Of a DNA stretch of 64,000 nucleotides, positions 24,520 through 37,356 are shown in pieces. The notes below the pieces were generated by a model that was not told the origin of the DNA, did no database searches, and was given only the letters and a program-made list of their open reading frames with translations. Each line of letters opens with the position of its first letter. The stretch's first letter is position 1. The stretch spans positions 189,501-253,500 of the forward strand of contig NW_026251391.1 in assembly GCF_025118155.1 (NCBI RefSeq), given 5' to 3'. Position numbers and translations under genes: made by a program. The DNA comes from Cokeromyces recurvatus (lineage: Eukaryota; Mucoromycota; Mucoromycetes; Mucorales; Mucoraceae).

Positions 24520-26421
24520 ATGGGGGCTCAAATACTTGAGTTTTGTACACCTCCCATTCCAGGACAGATACATAAATACTATGGCAACTCACATAACAAT
24601 TATATTAAATTGCCTGTTGTTATACCTCATCATTCAATCAAACAAGAAAGGCCAACTACAGCGAGAAATGTTAATAATAACTCTTCTTTACATTCTATAG
24701 CATCTTCTGGAAACCTTAATATGCTGAAAAATATACTACCCTTCTTACCAACACCACAAAATGCAGTTAATGAGCCACAATCGACAACTGGTTTAACACC
24801 ACTTCATTTTGCTGCTTCAAGAGGTCATTTTGACATTGTCAAGTACCTCATTGATGAATTCTCTGCTATAGTAGATGCAAAAGATAAAGAAGGAGAGGTA
24901 ATAAAAGTGATAGTTTTTTTTTATTTTATTTTTTTTATTTTTATTTTTGCTCTATCTAAACTACTTATTATCTCTTCTTAGACAGCTTTATTAAAAGCAG
25001 CTTATAACGGACATTATCACATTGTGAAATATCTTTTATCCAAAAATGCTAACATTCATTTGAAAGATAGAGACGGTTGGACTGCTCTTCATAATGCATG
25101 TGCCAGAGGTTATCTGCCTATTGCACGCCTATTAATTGAAAAAGGCGCTCACGTAGATGTTAAAAGCAAAATGGGGCATACACCACTTAGTAAGAATGCT
25201 GAATGCCTATTATCTTTTTTTTTCTTTTATATATGTGTATAACAATTTTATTTAAATACCTATATTAGTTAATGCTGCATCAAAGGGCTACATTTCTATA
25301 GTAGAATATTTATTAAATGAGGCACATGCAAATCCTTTAATTAAAAATAATTTTGGTGAAGCAGCCTATGATGTGAGTGCGGCTGCTGGAGAGTCATACA
25401 TATGTGAAATTTTGCATAAGGCTGGCAAGACTTGGTGGGAAATGCAACATACAAATTTGAAAGGTAAAATAAAAAAACTTGGTAGATGGCTAAAATTTTA
25501 ATACATATATGTATATATAAATATCAATATACACATTTCTAGACGACAACAAACATTCTTCTATCAAGTATAATCTATTAGACTTCCATGTCACCGTCGT
25601 AGTTATATTACATGAGAATCAAAGATCTTCGTCTTTACTAGGCTTATCGAAACTCCAGTTTAGTGCCTCATCTCTTACAAAGCATGATGTACGTGGCCCT
25701 TGGTCTCTATATCCTTCTGGAAAACCATGCACAATGGAAGAAGTGAAACTGCCTGAAAGTGAACAAAATACAGGTGTATCAGATTGGTTCTGGCTCACAG
25801 ATTGGCAAATTGACTATAGTGATCCAAGAATTGATCCAACAACAGGTTGGCAGTATTCTCGTTCTTTTAATGATCCTGATGATTCTTGGACACCTGTCAC
25901 ACCTACAAGTGGTTATGGTTGGGTAAGACGTCGAATTTGGGTACGTGTTATGAAGCGTAGAATGGATTTGTTTAAGGGAAGTCATATTGGTTTCCCTTCT
26001 ACACTATTGGATGAAGAAGAAGATTATTTATGTGAAGCAGAAGATATTGTTCAAAATTCGAAAGCAGATCCTATAATAGCTGCTAATGAAGAAGTTTCTG
26101 TTCAACAACTAACTGTAGAACTACGTGCTTTAGAAGAAGCGGTTCAATTATTACGCGAGGGGATCAAAGGTAAATTTTATTATTATTATTATCAAAACTG
26201 TTTACTTTATTATTAATACTATTAAAATTAGTTGACAAGAATCAATATAGAATACATCAGGCAAACACATTAATTACTTCTTATACGTCTCAAATTGAAA
26301 CACTTAATATGCAAATTACTCGGTTAGCTCATACAGTATCTACACCTATTATGACCTCAAATTTGGAGCCTAATTCAGAATTAGCTCGAGAATTAGGGTT
26401 TAATGATAATCATCATCAGCA

Positions 26422-26478
<57 letters not shown>

Positions 26479-26929
26479 GAGGCAACAACAAGGTGAATTT
26501 GACACTAATCCTTGGTCTCGTGATACAATTATATCAGATTGGCAAACACCTAATATATTGGATAATACAAGTTTCAATCATATAAATTTAATAGGACATG
26601 GAGTCGAAGATCAAGAGCAAAGTACTTCTGATGATAGTTTAACAGAAGAACGGACAAAAATGTCTAAACAGTATACTTGGGAATCTGATTTTGACGTAAA
26701 AGAATGCAGAGGGTGTAGACGAAAATTTGGGTTTTTAGTCAGAAGACATCACTGTCGTTGTTGTGGGTTAATTCACTGTGATCGTTGTTCGATGTCTCGT
26801 ACCTATCTTCAACCGACTCAAATCTTGCAAGATCCAAATGGCCCATTAGAATCCTTAGAAGTTCTTGCTTCTCAGCATCAGCGTGTTTGTGATACTTGTT
26901 ATGCAAAATTAGGGGGTATACCACCTTAA
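24520..26929 (+). CDS. Ankyrin-DysF-FYVE domain protein
   Basis: Predicted endosome-associated protein: FYVE zinc fingers bind phosphatidylinositol 3-phosphate. Exons: 24520-24897, 24982-25189, 25269-25463, 25543-26169, 26232-26929; 701 aa, phases consistent. Ankyrin repeats (TPLHFAASRGHFDIVKYLID, TALLKAAYNGHYHIVKYLLS, WTALHNACARGYLPIARLLI) occupy about residues 85-250. A DysF (peroxin/dysferlin-type) region with WFWLTDWQIDYSDPRID and GYGWVRRRIWVRVMKRR is near residues 340-390. A coiled coil and a CAG/CAA poly-Gln tract (26418-26490) follow. The FYVE domain begins at W619 (WESDFDVKECRGCRRKFG, then RRHHCRCCG and CDRCS) and ends with VCDTCY. The signature WxxD, RRHHCR and CxxC pairs are complete. 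Confidence 0.88.
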
Positions 26930-27134
26930 TTATTTTGAAATAATGCTGTTCTATTCTACTTTATTATTTCTGAAATACATATACCATCGATCCAAACTTC
27001 TTGATATTGTTATTGAATTTCGATTATTGTGACTGTTTAATTATTGTTTTAAACAAAACACTACTGTACAAGTAAATCAAATAATTCTTTTACTCTTTCT
27101 TTGAAATAAGATTTTTTTTTAAAAAATAACAAAG

Positions 27135-27822
27135 ATGACAGCACAATCTGAAGAAGAAGCTGTTTATAATTTATTAATTGATGATGAAACACAAGAGTTA
27201 AGACCTAAAGTTGATAAGGTATTATTATTAGTATTAAGTCAAGAAAATTGTGTTTTTAAAAGTTTCAATGTTGTATTTATTGGATTTGTTTAGATTCTTA
27301 AAAAGATTTTCGATAATTTTGACAAAGTAAGGATTCCTTAATTATGACTACATTAGAAGAATAGAAATAATAAAGTTAAAATGTATGTGATTGAATATAA
27401 CTATTTTTTTTTCCCTTTCACTATTAGGATAAAGACGGGAAATGGAATTTAAAAGAAATTCAAGATTTTGCAACTGCTACCAACGGACGTCCAGTAAAGT
27501 ATTTTGTTGTTTGTTTTGTTTTGACATTTATAAGGAGAACATTACTTACAAGCTATAGTTTGAAGATTCCGTTATTGATGAAATAGTTGAATCTTTTGAA
27601 GTTGATTCAGAAAACAATCTATTATATTCAGGTTTTTATCAAATGTACTATATGCAAACCATATCTGATCCTGAAGAAACTTTAAAAGATTTCAAAAAGC
27701 GTAAATAGAAGTGCAATTATTTTTTTTTAATATTGTTCAATTAATTATTCTTGCATAAAATAGATGGTTATGATGATAAACTGGAGCTAGTGTCATCTCG
27801 TACAGAAGATAATGAAGCTTAA
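27135..27822 (+). CDS. Small EF-hand-like protein, five exons
   Basis: Exons: 27135-27218, 27294-27326, 27428-27493, 27559-27700, 27764-27822; 127 aa, acidic. A single convincing EF-hand spans exons 2-3: helix ILKKIFDNFDK, loop beginning DKDGKWNLKEI, where Asp, Asp and the Glu near position 12 could bind calcium. A second, poorly conserved hand may follow (ESFEVDSENNLLYSGFYQM). Exon 2 is only 33 nt. The function is unknown; a calcium-regulated adaptor is possible. UBA3 begins 195 bp downstream on the same strand. Model confidence rests on five consistent splice phases and a coherent domain. Confidence 0.7.
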
Positions 27823-28017
27823 GAGAAGGTCATAAACTAAATTAGAAAAATAAAATATATATTTTTGAACGCTTTAGTGATATAAAATCTTGTCTCCTTG
27901 TTGAATTTGAATAATAATGCAGTTATTTTAAAGAAAGTTTCTTTTTTTTTTTTTTTTTTTTTTCCTTCAAGTATCTATTTATTTCTTTATAAATTCCTGC
28001 TTCTTCAGAATTTTTTT

Positions 28018-29279
28018 ATGGATTCCCATTGTATAAAAAGACAAGAAGAACAGCCTATGACATTTCCTGATTCTAAAAGACAACGAACTTTATCACAATC
28101 AAACAGCAAAGGTAATATTGTCTTTTCTTTTTCTTTTTTTCCTTTTCTTTTTTTTTTTTTTTTGGTTTTAATTGCATTATTAACTAAAATAAAATTTATA
28201 AAGACATGGCAACTTCTACAACTAATAATTTTGATGTTGATATGACTGGAATGGATGAATTAAATTATGAAGACCATGCAAAGCAAGGAATTATTGATAA
28301 TCTAAATTCATTAAAGGTAGTTAAAAGGCAATAAAACAACATTAAAATATACTAATTATCTGTATATTTAGAATGCCAAGGCTTTAGAAGAATTTAAAAT
28401 TCTTGTTATTGGCGCTGGTGGTTTAGGATGTGAAATTTTGAAAAATCTAGCACTAACAGGGTTCAAGCATTTGCATGTGATTGATATGGATACAATCGAT
28501 TTGAGTAATTTAAATCGTCAGTTTTTATTTAGGCATGCTAATTAAGTTATAACTTTTATCATTACATACTTACAAAATAATATTTTACAAAATATATAGG
28601 AAAAAGGATATTGGACAATCAAAGGCTATTGTTGCAGCTAAATTTGTCATGAGTAGAGTACCTAATGTTGAAGTGGTTCCGTAAGTAATAGAAAATGACA
28701 TGTAAAACAATTATTTTTTTTTTTTGAAACCATAAGTATGAATCTACAATAGGTATTTTGGAAAAATTCAAGATAAAGATGACGATTATTATAGACAGTT
28801 TCAACTTGTTATCTGTGGATTAGATTCAATCGAAGCAAGAAGATGGATAAACGCTAAATTAATAGATATGTTTGATGAAGATGATATGCAAAGTTGGAAG
28901 CCTTTAATTGACGGTGGCACTGAAGGGTTTAAAGGCCAAGCACGTGTTATTTTGCCAACAATGACTTCATGTTATGAATGCTCCTTAGATATGTTCAACA
29001 AACCAACCACTTTTCCTATTTGTACAATCGCTAATACACCACGGTTACCAGAACATTGTATTGAGTGGGCCTCTGTATTAGAATGGCCACGTGTATGGGG
29101 AGATAAAAAATATGATACAGATAATCCAGAAGATATCACTTGGTTATATGAACAAGCCTCTAAAAGAGCAAAGCAGTTTAACATCACAGGCGTCACCTAC
29201 TCTCTTACTCAGGGCGTTGTTAAAAATATCATTCCAGCAATAGCGTCTACAAATGCAATTATAGCAGGTATAAATATCC

Positions 29280-29317
<38 letters not shown>

Positions 29318-29832
29318 TATTGGTTTATTTACGTTGTGTATATAGCATCATGCTGCAATGAAGCATTCAAGTTAGCAACTGGAGCAGCTCCTTGTTTAAA
29401 TAACTATATGATGTATACAGGTAATGATGGTATTTATACATACACATTTGAGCATCAAAAAAAGCCAGAATGTCCTGTATGTGGCTCAGAATCGATGATT
29501 GCTGATTTAAACCCTCAAATGACACTTGAAGAATTAATAGACTGGTTAGCTGATAAACCTGATGCGTAAAGTATATGAATAAATAAATAGGATATGAAAA
29601 AAAGATATCTAATTTTAAATTTATAATGTTTATTTATAGTCAATTAAAGAAACCTAGTTTACGTACTGCGACAAAGACTCTATATATGCAAGCGCCTAAA
29701 TCATTAGAACAAGCAACAAGACCAAATCTTTCTAAAGCCATCAATGATCTTGTTAAAGACGGTGAATATATTACAGTAACAGATGCTTCATTGCCTGTTA
29801 GTCTTCAATTGAGGGTCAGATATAGTCAATAA
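28018..29832 (+). CDS. UBA3: NEDD8-activating enzyme E1 catalytic subunit
   Basis: With its ULA1/APPBP1 partner, adenylates NEDD8/Rub1 and holds it as a thioester before transfer to Ubc12 and cullins. Exons: 28018-28111, 28204-28316, 28372-28532, 28600-28680, 28753-29267, 29346-29565, 29640-29832; 458 aa. Visible: nucleotide-binding [61 protein letters not shown]; zinc ligands CYEC and CPVCGS; catalytic Cys240 in [21 protein letters not shown]-terminal ubiquitin-fold-like domain binding the E2. Intron 3 starts with GC (AG|GCATGC) rather than GT, the only join that restores QFLFRKKDIG. Intron 5 contains a 34-nt A run. This couples functionally to cullin ligases using F-box proteins, two of which are encoded in this window. 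Confidence 0.95.
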
Positions 29833-30631
29833 ATTACTTTGCTATTAGTAATAAACTTATTAGATGTAGTTTATATTGCAAATAAAGGCAATATAACTAA
29901 ATTGTATTTCATATAACTTCTTTTTGTGAAAAAGGACTATCTAATACATGCGCTCTAGTTTAAAGAAGAGCTTATTAGGAAATCAATCTTGATACTAACA
30001 ACAACCTAAATACCCAAGATGCTGGTTAACTTTAAAATATCAAAAGATGTAACAGTAGACGGGTCTTTCTTCTTCTTCTACTTTCTTTATCATCAATGAA
30101 ATTGAGATCTATTCCTATTAGCTCAAATACTTTATTTAATTTTGCTAAACTGTGTCTCTTAAATGTGTTATTTCCCAAAGACGGACATGCTTGCAAATGC
30201 CCTTATGTTGAATAATGGTATGTTTAAAAGGGATACCGTACTGTTTTAAAGGATATTATGTGGGTACTTTTTGGAATTATATACTGAATGAAAGATTAAA
30301 ATTTAAGGTGCCTTTATGGGTAATAGGAATAAATATCTGTAGTAATTATATTAGACTTCAAATAAGGTAGAAAGAATCCCAAATATTCTCAAGATTGCTT
30401 AAAGTTTAATTATTCTACTTTAATTAATTATCATCATTAAACAAATAGTATAATTGAGGTATCTAAAGAAACTATGCAAGTTTGATGAAAATATAAAAAA
30501 GTCACGTATAAGCCACAAAATACATTTGTTTTATGTAAGATAGTTACCGTCTTTTTTTTTTATTAGAAGGGAAAAAAAAAAAAAGATTACTCTTTTGAAG
30601 TAATTAGTTAACCTTCAAGTTCTTCATTAGT
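29833..30631. other. Intergenic region, no gene recognised
   Basis: About 0.8 kb between two genes on the same strand; A/T-rich, with no coding exon, RNA gene or repeat family recognised. Confidence 0.5.
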
Positions 30632-33337
30632 ATGTCCGGATTCGTTTTAGAAGAGCCTTTTCCACTTGCTCGCTTCCACAATACTATTGCTGAAAGTGAT
30701 AGTAAGCATTTTATCATTGGACTTAACTCTTTAGAAGCAATTGTAAACAACGATTCCGCTGAACGCTTAGACGAAGCTGATTTTGCCGCAGTCACCCTTC
30801 AGGGTGAAGGCTTTAAGATTTACAATGTATTTATATTTAACTAATGTTTGTAACAAATGAATTGACTTTTTTTTTTTTTTTATTATTCATTCATTCAGAC
30901 TATTGATCAAAAATGTATTAAATCGTGGACAGCACCTCCAGGAGTTGCATTTGCTAGACCAGCTACACATATTGACGGCGGTAGAGATTCCGAATCAGTT
31001 GATTATACTTATGCCATTGTTGCTTCTGGACCTGATGTTACTGCAGATGAAGAGCGTAAAACAGTTTGGTTATGGAAGAATACAAAGACTGGAGATAATG
31101 AAGAAACTGATAAAACTGTCAAAAAGGTAAGCATAAAATAGTACTTTATATACTGGGGATTATAAACTGATTGGTTTTCTATGAATGTTAGTTTGATGAA
31201 TGTATTAGTGCTATTCACGTATCGTCTGCATTACCATCTCATGTCATTATAATTAGTGAAAATGGAACAATCGATTTAGCTACAAAAGATTTAGATCGTT
31301 TTACAGCAAAACAAAAAGCACAAAAAAAGTGTAATGTGATTTGGTCAACTGTATTTGTTACTTCAAACGCACACACACGTCCTTGCTGTGTTGCTTCATC
31401 TATGGTTCCTTCCATGTCAACAATCATTGTTACTATTAATAATGTCAAAGATTCCAATATATACAGTTTCAAAATGGATTATGTTAATGTTGAGCGCAGA
31501 AGCATTGATCCCATTACAAGCATAGATATTAAATTAACAGAAAAGCCTGTTGACTTTACCTTTGATTCTACAAACGGCCGATTAACTATTTTGAGTCATG
31601 TTGGTACTTGGACTATATGGAATATGCAGTTGAGACATAGCTCTTCAAAAAAGATTTCTGGCACGATGACTGAACATTTATCAATCAAATTAAACGGTTA
31701 TCGTTTTCAAGATGATGTTTTAGGTAATATTGCTGCAATTACACAATTGAACGATAATTATGTTGCAATGGTAGTACCTCGTACAGTTAAGAAAACAAAT
31801 GAAGTGGAGCACGTTATTAGTGTTTGGGATGTGAAATATGGTACTCTTCAAGCTGAACAATTGATTAAAATGAACGAGAAAAATGTATTTAGCAAGAATG
31901 CCTGTATATATAAGATTGCTGTCTTACCAAATTCTCATCTTGCCGTTACCATATCCTCTATCACTCCTAAAACTGATACTAAAAAAATTAAATCCTCAAA
32001 GAAGATGGTGGACACAAACTCAGTAATTATGCTTTGTCCATATTATAATGAGCCTGTTTCTTTGATAGCAGCCATGGGCAAAATGAAGCAAACTATTGAA
32101 TTTATGGGTATTAATAATTCAATTGACTCAAAACAAAGTATTGGATATTCTCATAGTGGAATCGAAACTGTCTGTCAGCCTGTTAAGTTTTGCATAAATG
32201 ATGATTCTGAACAAGTATACCAAAAATGGGTTTCTCGTTTGAAGAAATATCAAAAGAAAAGTACAAACGCCTTAGCAAAACTAATGATGGAAGATATTAC
32301 TCAAGAAGAATTTACAGACACATTTTTCAAGCATATCCATGTTACTTTCAATACCTCTAATAACGATGATGTTTTTATGGAAGATAGTTCTTTAGATCCA
32401 ATGACTGCTAAAACCAATGAGTATCGTCATGCTATGGAAACAAAATACGTCGATTCAGAAAAACGTAACACACAGCTTTCACAATTCTTTATTTCGAACG
32501 TAATTTCCAGATGCTTTCAAACGAATAATACTCAATTTTGGCCTATGGATGTGATTCTTTATTTGATGTCAAGATCAATGCTTCGTAGTAGTTATGCAGA
32601 TAAAGGCATCATGAGGTTATTAGTAGAAAGAAAGGAATGGGCACTTATTCCTCTAGTGCTAGAAAAGGTGCACGATATCCCTGAAAATGACTTGGTAACA
32701 CTTATTAAAGCATTAATTTCTTTGTATAAAAATGAAAGTGAATGGAAGAACCGTTTCAGTACATATTTAAAGATGATTGTAGATGCGCCAAAAAATGACA
32801 TCTTTTTACAACAAGCACTGAAACGTATTGATTCATCTGAATTACCAATTATACTTGAAACAGTCATTAGTTGGTTAAAGGACAGATCATCCAACTTGAA
32901 TAAACGTAGTAATGTAAGTATGCCAATAGAAGTTATTAAGAACCAAAATAATAATAATAATAAATTTTATTTTTTAATAGATTGTTGATTTCGCTAATAA
33001 CATTTTAGACATTCATTTCACCACACTTATTTTGGAACCAGCACTTAAAGAACTTGTTGTTACATTACGTGAACTTGTTGATAATGAAATAGAGGTTATC
33101 GATGATCTTGAGCAATTAAAAAATATTTTAGGAGCATATGATCGTAAGAATAAGCATGCAACTGTCAAACGTAATGAGAAATATTCAAAGGAATCAAATA
33201 ATGCCGATGTACCTATTGATGAACTAACTAAATTCCGTCAAAGGAGCAAGGGTAAATTTGGTGGTGAGCAAGGTGTACCAGTGTATAGAGTTGAAGTCAT
33301 GGCTTTTCCCGAGTTACAGGCTTCATCTAAAAATTAA
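30632..33337 (+). CDS. NOL11/Utp8-like nucleolar WD40-type protein
   Basis: Probable t-UTP component of the small-subunit processome, supporting rDNA transcription and early pre-rRNA processing. Exons: 30632-30826, 30899-31126, 31192-32913, 32981-33337; 833 aa, all phases 0. The N-terminal half is beta-rich with propeller-like repeats (CIKSWTAPPGVAFARPATHI, KTVWLWKNTKT, GTWTIWNMQLRHS, HVISVWDVKYGTLQAEQLI). The C-terminal half is helical, with a block resembling the NOL11 C-terminal domain (NILDIHFTTLILEPALKELV, followed by VTLRELVDNEIEVIDDLEQL). I recognise the family by this layout rather than by a diagnostic motif, so another nucleolar WD40 protein is possible. The start at 30632 follows a clean A/T-rich leader. 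Confidence 0.6.
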
Positions 33338-34151
33338 TATATAAAGTTTGTTTCTATTATAGAAAATATACTCTTTTTTAAAAAAAAAAATGCAATTGTA
33401 TAGATTTATTATATATTTAAAAAAAAATGTATCCTAATATATTATTCAGAAATCAATAATTATATTGGTTTAATTTGAAAAAGATACTGTCTTTTTTTTT
33501 CTTCTAATATATAATTATGTGTTTAAAGAATATGCACATGTTAAAATTAAATGTTAGACATGCACTATTTTTCTAATTTAAAAAGTTTATTGTTAAATGT
33601 ACTTGATAGTAGAAATAAATATTATTGAATGACGAATTAAGGAAATGACGTATAATGACCCTTTAAACGTTAGATTATGTCATTGTTCTTCTATTTTTAT
33701 AGCAATGATTAGAAGTGAAAGCATTGCATATTTTAATAATAATAAAATTTAATCGAACAAAAAGAGAGAAGCACACATGTATATTATCATTAAAGGTAGT
33801 AATAAACACATTCTATTATTTTGTCATCGGCTTTAAAAGATATTTTTTCTTCTTGAAAAAAAAAATACAAGTTTATTAATGGTTAATATTACTTATTATA
33901 AAAGAAAGTTTTATGAGTTCATTTATTTTATTAATTATGGTTTTGTTATTGTCAACATCAAAAAAAAAACATAATATTATAAAAAGCGACCGTCACGTGA
34001 TTTAAATAGTTGGCGGTGATGACATCATCAAAAAATTTTGACTCTCTATATAATAGAAATCACAAAATTTTAAAGTCAGAAAAGAAAATAGATAGTGTTA
34101 AAAAGTGCGACTAATTTTAGTTGCTATAAGTCTGTGTACTCGAACCACAAA
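33338..34151. other. Intergenic region ending in a promoter
   Basis: A/T-rich 0.8 kb with several A/T homopolymers. The last 160 bp contain recognisable promoter-like sites that are listed separately; the rest shows nothing. Confidence 0.5.
33994..34053 (+). promoter_or_regulatory. E-box plus TATA-like promoter
   Basis: CACGTG E-box (a bHLH-factor site) at 33994-33999, a GATGACATCATC near-palindrome (bZIP-like) at about 34018-34029, and TATATAA at 34047-34053. The first ATG downstream is at 34152, about 100 bp from the TATA-like box. The sites may drive the short ORF at 34152, or the fasciclin gene through a spliced leader. Confidence 0.45.
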
Positions 34152-34639
34152 ATGGGTTCATTATGCAGACGTTGGAGTTCTAATATGATGATTTTACTAA
34201 GTTATCCCTGGCTGAATGGTATAGCCTCTTCGGACGCTATTATCGTTGTTGAAAAAGCTTTAAATGTAAATTTCTGATTTTTTTATTATTATTTTTGATG
34301 ATAATAATAACAACAACCATTATTATTATTATTTTTTATCACTATCATAAAAAAAAAGAAAGAAAAGAAAAGTAATAATAACAATAATAATAATAATAAT
34401 TGTTGCATACCACATTATGATTTATTATTATGCAGCATACTTTTTTTGTCATAACAACAAATTATTATGCCATAAATTTTATAACTATGCTACTGTAATA
34501 TCGAAAATCTACTTTTTTTTTTTTTTTACGAAACAGGATAAATTAAATGTATTTGGATTATTCAATGCTCGAATATTCTTCGAAAAGCTGGAAAAACTAG
34601 ATTTACATTTGTCATTTATAAGGTTAGTCTTATATTACT

Positions 34640-34686
<47 letters not shown>

Positions 34687-34770
34687 CAGCATATTTATAT
34701 AAGGAGGAAAAAAGCACACAAATACACTTATTTTTTATTTAGTGTTATTAAATATAATTTAATTGAATAA
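34152..34770 (+). CDS. Possible short three-exon ORF upstream of and overlapping the fasciclin start
   Basis: Model: 34152-34265, 34537-34622, 34743-34770; 75 codons, with GT-AG junctions in consistent phase. The peptide begins MGSLCRRWSSNMMILLSY and has FGLFNARIFFEKLEKLDLHL in exon 2; it has no recognised domain. Its stop (TAA 34768-34770) overlaps the fasciclin ATG at 34770 as TAATG. Together with the promoter-like sites just upstream, this suggests either a small gene or a spliced leader of the fasciclin mRNA with a long upstream ORF. Intron 2 contains an A run of about 37 nt. It could also be a chance alignment of splice-like sites. Confidence 0.35.
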
Positions 34771-35434
34771 TGCAACTTAAAAAACTTTTATCTTTCATCC
34801 TCCTTGGTGCAGCTACTGTTTCTACTCAAGAATCATCACAACAAACTACGCAAACACCTACTGGTAATAGCTCTGCTACCATTGCTGAGCTTTTAACGGA
34901 TCCTAATAACAAATTGGGCATCAAGAAATTTGCTGGTCTCCTTCAATCTGATTCTGGCTATCAACCTATTATTGATCTTTTAAATAACCAAACCGCTAAT
35001 TATACTTGCTTTATTCCTAGTGATCGTACTATGAATAAGGCTATGCATATTTTCAAGTCGTATGCAAATGCAAACAATTTGAACATCACTAATGACTATC
35101 CTCCTGCTAGTTTCACTATTAGCAATATAACTATTTCTGATATTATATACTATCATATTGTTAATGACTCAATTCAACTCTCTAATTTGACATCATATAC
35201 TAATATTGTTTACTCTATGTTGAATAATGACTCTATTAATTTCCTTGACACCGGTTTGCCTATTCTTATTGAAAATAATGCTTCATATGATGAATTTAAT
35301 GACCAAGCATGGATGAATAATAATAGTCAATATCTTGAATATGAAGTTGGTAATGGCGATGACGATGGTGATGTCCTTTATAAAGACATTGAAGCCTCTA
35401 ATGGTTATATCAATATTATTGACACAGGTAAAAC

Positions 35435-35468
<34 letters not shown>

Positions 35469-36025
35469 CTTTAAAATAAAAACTAATAGTAATCATTCAT
35501 ATTTAGTTTTGTTCCCTCCTATGAAGCCTACTGAAGTTATTGATCGTGTCGATGATACAGAAACGTTCGCTAAGCTTTTGAAGAATCATCCTGAAGTTTC
35601 TGAAGAATTGAATAATGCAAAGAATGTAAATTAGTCTTAATTAAATAATAGTAATAATAATAATAGATAGCAGTTAACTAAAATTAATTTATATTGAATA
35701 TTTCTAGTTTACTCTCTTTGCTCCTGATGATGATGCTTTAGAAGATTTCGACTTTGATAACTTAAGTAATGATGCTGTCAGATCAATTATTTTTGCTCAT
35801 ACTATTCCTGGTGTTTATTATTCTACTAATTTCACTGAACAAGCTGCTGCTAACAATGGATATCTTAATTTAACTACTGTGAATAATGCTCAATTACCTA
35901 TATTCATAAATGGCACTAGAATCACTTTGAATGATACTGCTCGTGTTGAAGAGTCTAATATTTTCTTTAATAACGGTGTTATGTATGTTATTGATAAAGT
36001 CCTTAACTATTCTACTCCTGCTTAA
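34770..36025 (+). CDS. Secreted fasciclin (FAS1) domain protein
   Basis: Probable cell-surface or secreted adhesion-type protein. Exons: 34770-35427, 35507-35625, 35708-36025; 364 aa, phases consistent. An N-terminal signal peptide is apparent (MQLKKLLSFILLGAATVSTQ). Two FAS1 domains are suggested: the first contains NYTCFIPSDRTMNKAM and DIIYYHIVND, the second FTLFAPDDDALEDF, IIFAHTIPGVYYS and a final FNNGVMYVIDKVL. Many N-glycosylation sequons (NQT, NYT, NIT, NDS, NLT, NFT, NGT) support secretion. I see no C-terminal hydrophobic GPI-type signal. Intron 1 carries a (TA)n repeat. Confidence 0.88.
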
Positions 36026-37284
36026 ATTCTAATTTAATAATAATATTTAACTATTTACTTGACTTAATCTATAATATATATATATATATATATATTTTTA
36101 ATAAAATAATATCAGTACTATAGTTATTATAATAATAATAATAAAAGTTACTGTCTACTACATTATAATATTTAGATAATTATGAATCATTTCAGCAAAT
36201 TCACTATTCTTTTGTAGATTATTTTAGGTTTTATCGCTTAATAATTATCCAATTTTAAGTTCAAAACAGCAAGCTTTTTTTTTTTTATGATCAAAGTACA
36301 TCATATAATAATTGTTTATAAATGACATGGTCAGTATTATTATTTTTAGAAATTATAAAATAATTAAAATAGTATAGTTAATATTAAATAAACTTTTATG
36401 CAAAGAAGAAAAGGAAAGAAAAAGAGTTAATGATAACTTTTTTCCTTATGTCAAACGAACTTCTTCGAATTATATTGAATTGATTAATATCATTATGTAA
36501 TAATAAACGCAACAGCGTCTTCTATTTTTTATCAACATCATTTTATTATGGGTAAAATGAAATAATTACATAACTTGATTTTTGTCATTATTATTGCCCA
36601 CTATATTACTCTTCATTCAAAGAATGTGCAGAAATCTATTATTATTTGTCTTACAATGATCTAGCATTTACATTGATCTAATAATAGTTGCTTTTATTTC
36701 TACTAACTTTATATGTATATATATATATATATTTACAGTCATCATATCAGACCTTATAGCACTATTACTATTTATATATAAGACTTATACGTGTATGTTT
36801 CTTAAAAAGTATATACATATATCTATATATTATGATAGTTTTTAATTTAATTTATTTTATTTTTCGAGCTTTCATCATCCTTTTTCCACGAGGAAAAAAA
36901 AAAAAAGTTTTACAAATAACTTTAAGTGGTGTCTAATAAAGTTATATTATATAATAACTATTCTACCGAAGTATTCCATTAACAGTATATTGCGTGTTCT
37001 ATTTTTTTTTTCGCATAGATGAAAAAGAGAGGATATTCTTCTTTCATTCATTTATATTTAATTATTTCAGGTGTTATGTAACAAAGGAGAATAGATTCAA
37101 ATCAATACATACACAGCTAAAAAAAAAATAAAAGTAAAGGAAACTTCTTTCTCTTCATAGTTCACTATGCTATTATTATTATTATCGAACTTGTATTATT
37201 CATTTTGACTCGAAGTCAAAAAAAAAAAAAAAAAAAAGAAGGAAATAATGATGTGACAATTTAAAAAAAAATTAAAATGTAATT
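36026..37284. other. Intergenic region, no gene recognised
   Basis: About 1.25 kb of A/T-rich DNA between the fasciclin gene and the tRNA. (TA)n tracts lie near 36076-36095 and 36714-36732. No exon or repeat family was recognised. Confidence 0.5.
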
Positions 37285-37356
37285 GCGGCTAAGGTGGATC
37301 GAACACCTGACCTTTAGATCTTCAGTCTAACGCTCTCCCAGCTGAGCTATACCCGC
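37285..37356 (-). tRNA. tRNA-Phe (GAA)
   Basis: A complete 72-nt cloverleaf on the minus strand starting GCGGGTATAGCTCAGCTGGG. D stem GCTC/GAGC, anticodon loop CTGAAGA (anticodon GAA) on a TTAGA/TCTAA stem, T arm AGGTG-TTCGATC-CACCT. No intron. Acceptor pair 5-68 is a G-G mismatch; the other six pairs are Watson-Crick. An A run on the plus strand just below 37285 gives the T-rich RNA polymerase III terminator on the minus strand. Confidence 0.93.
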
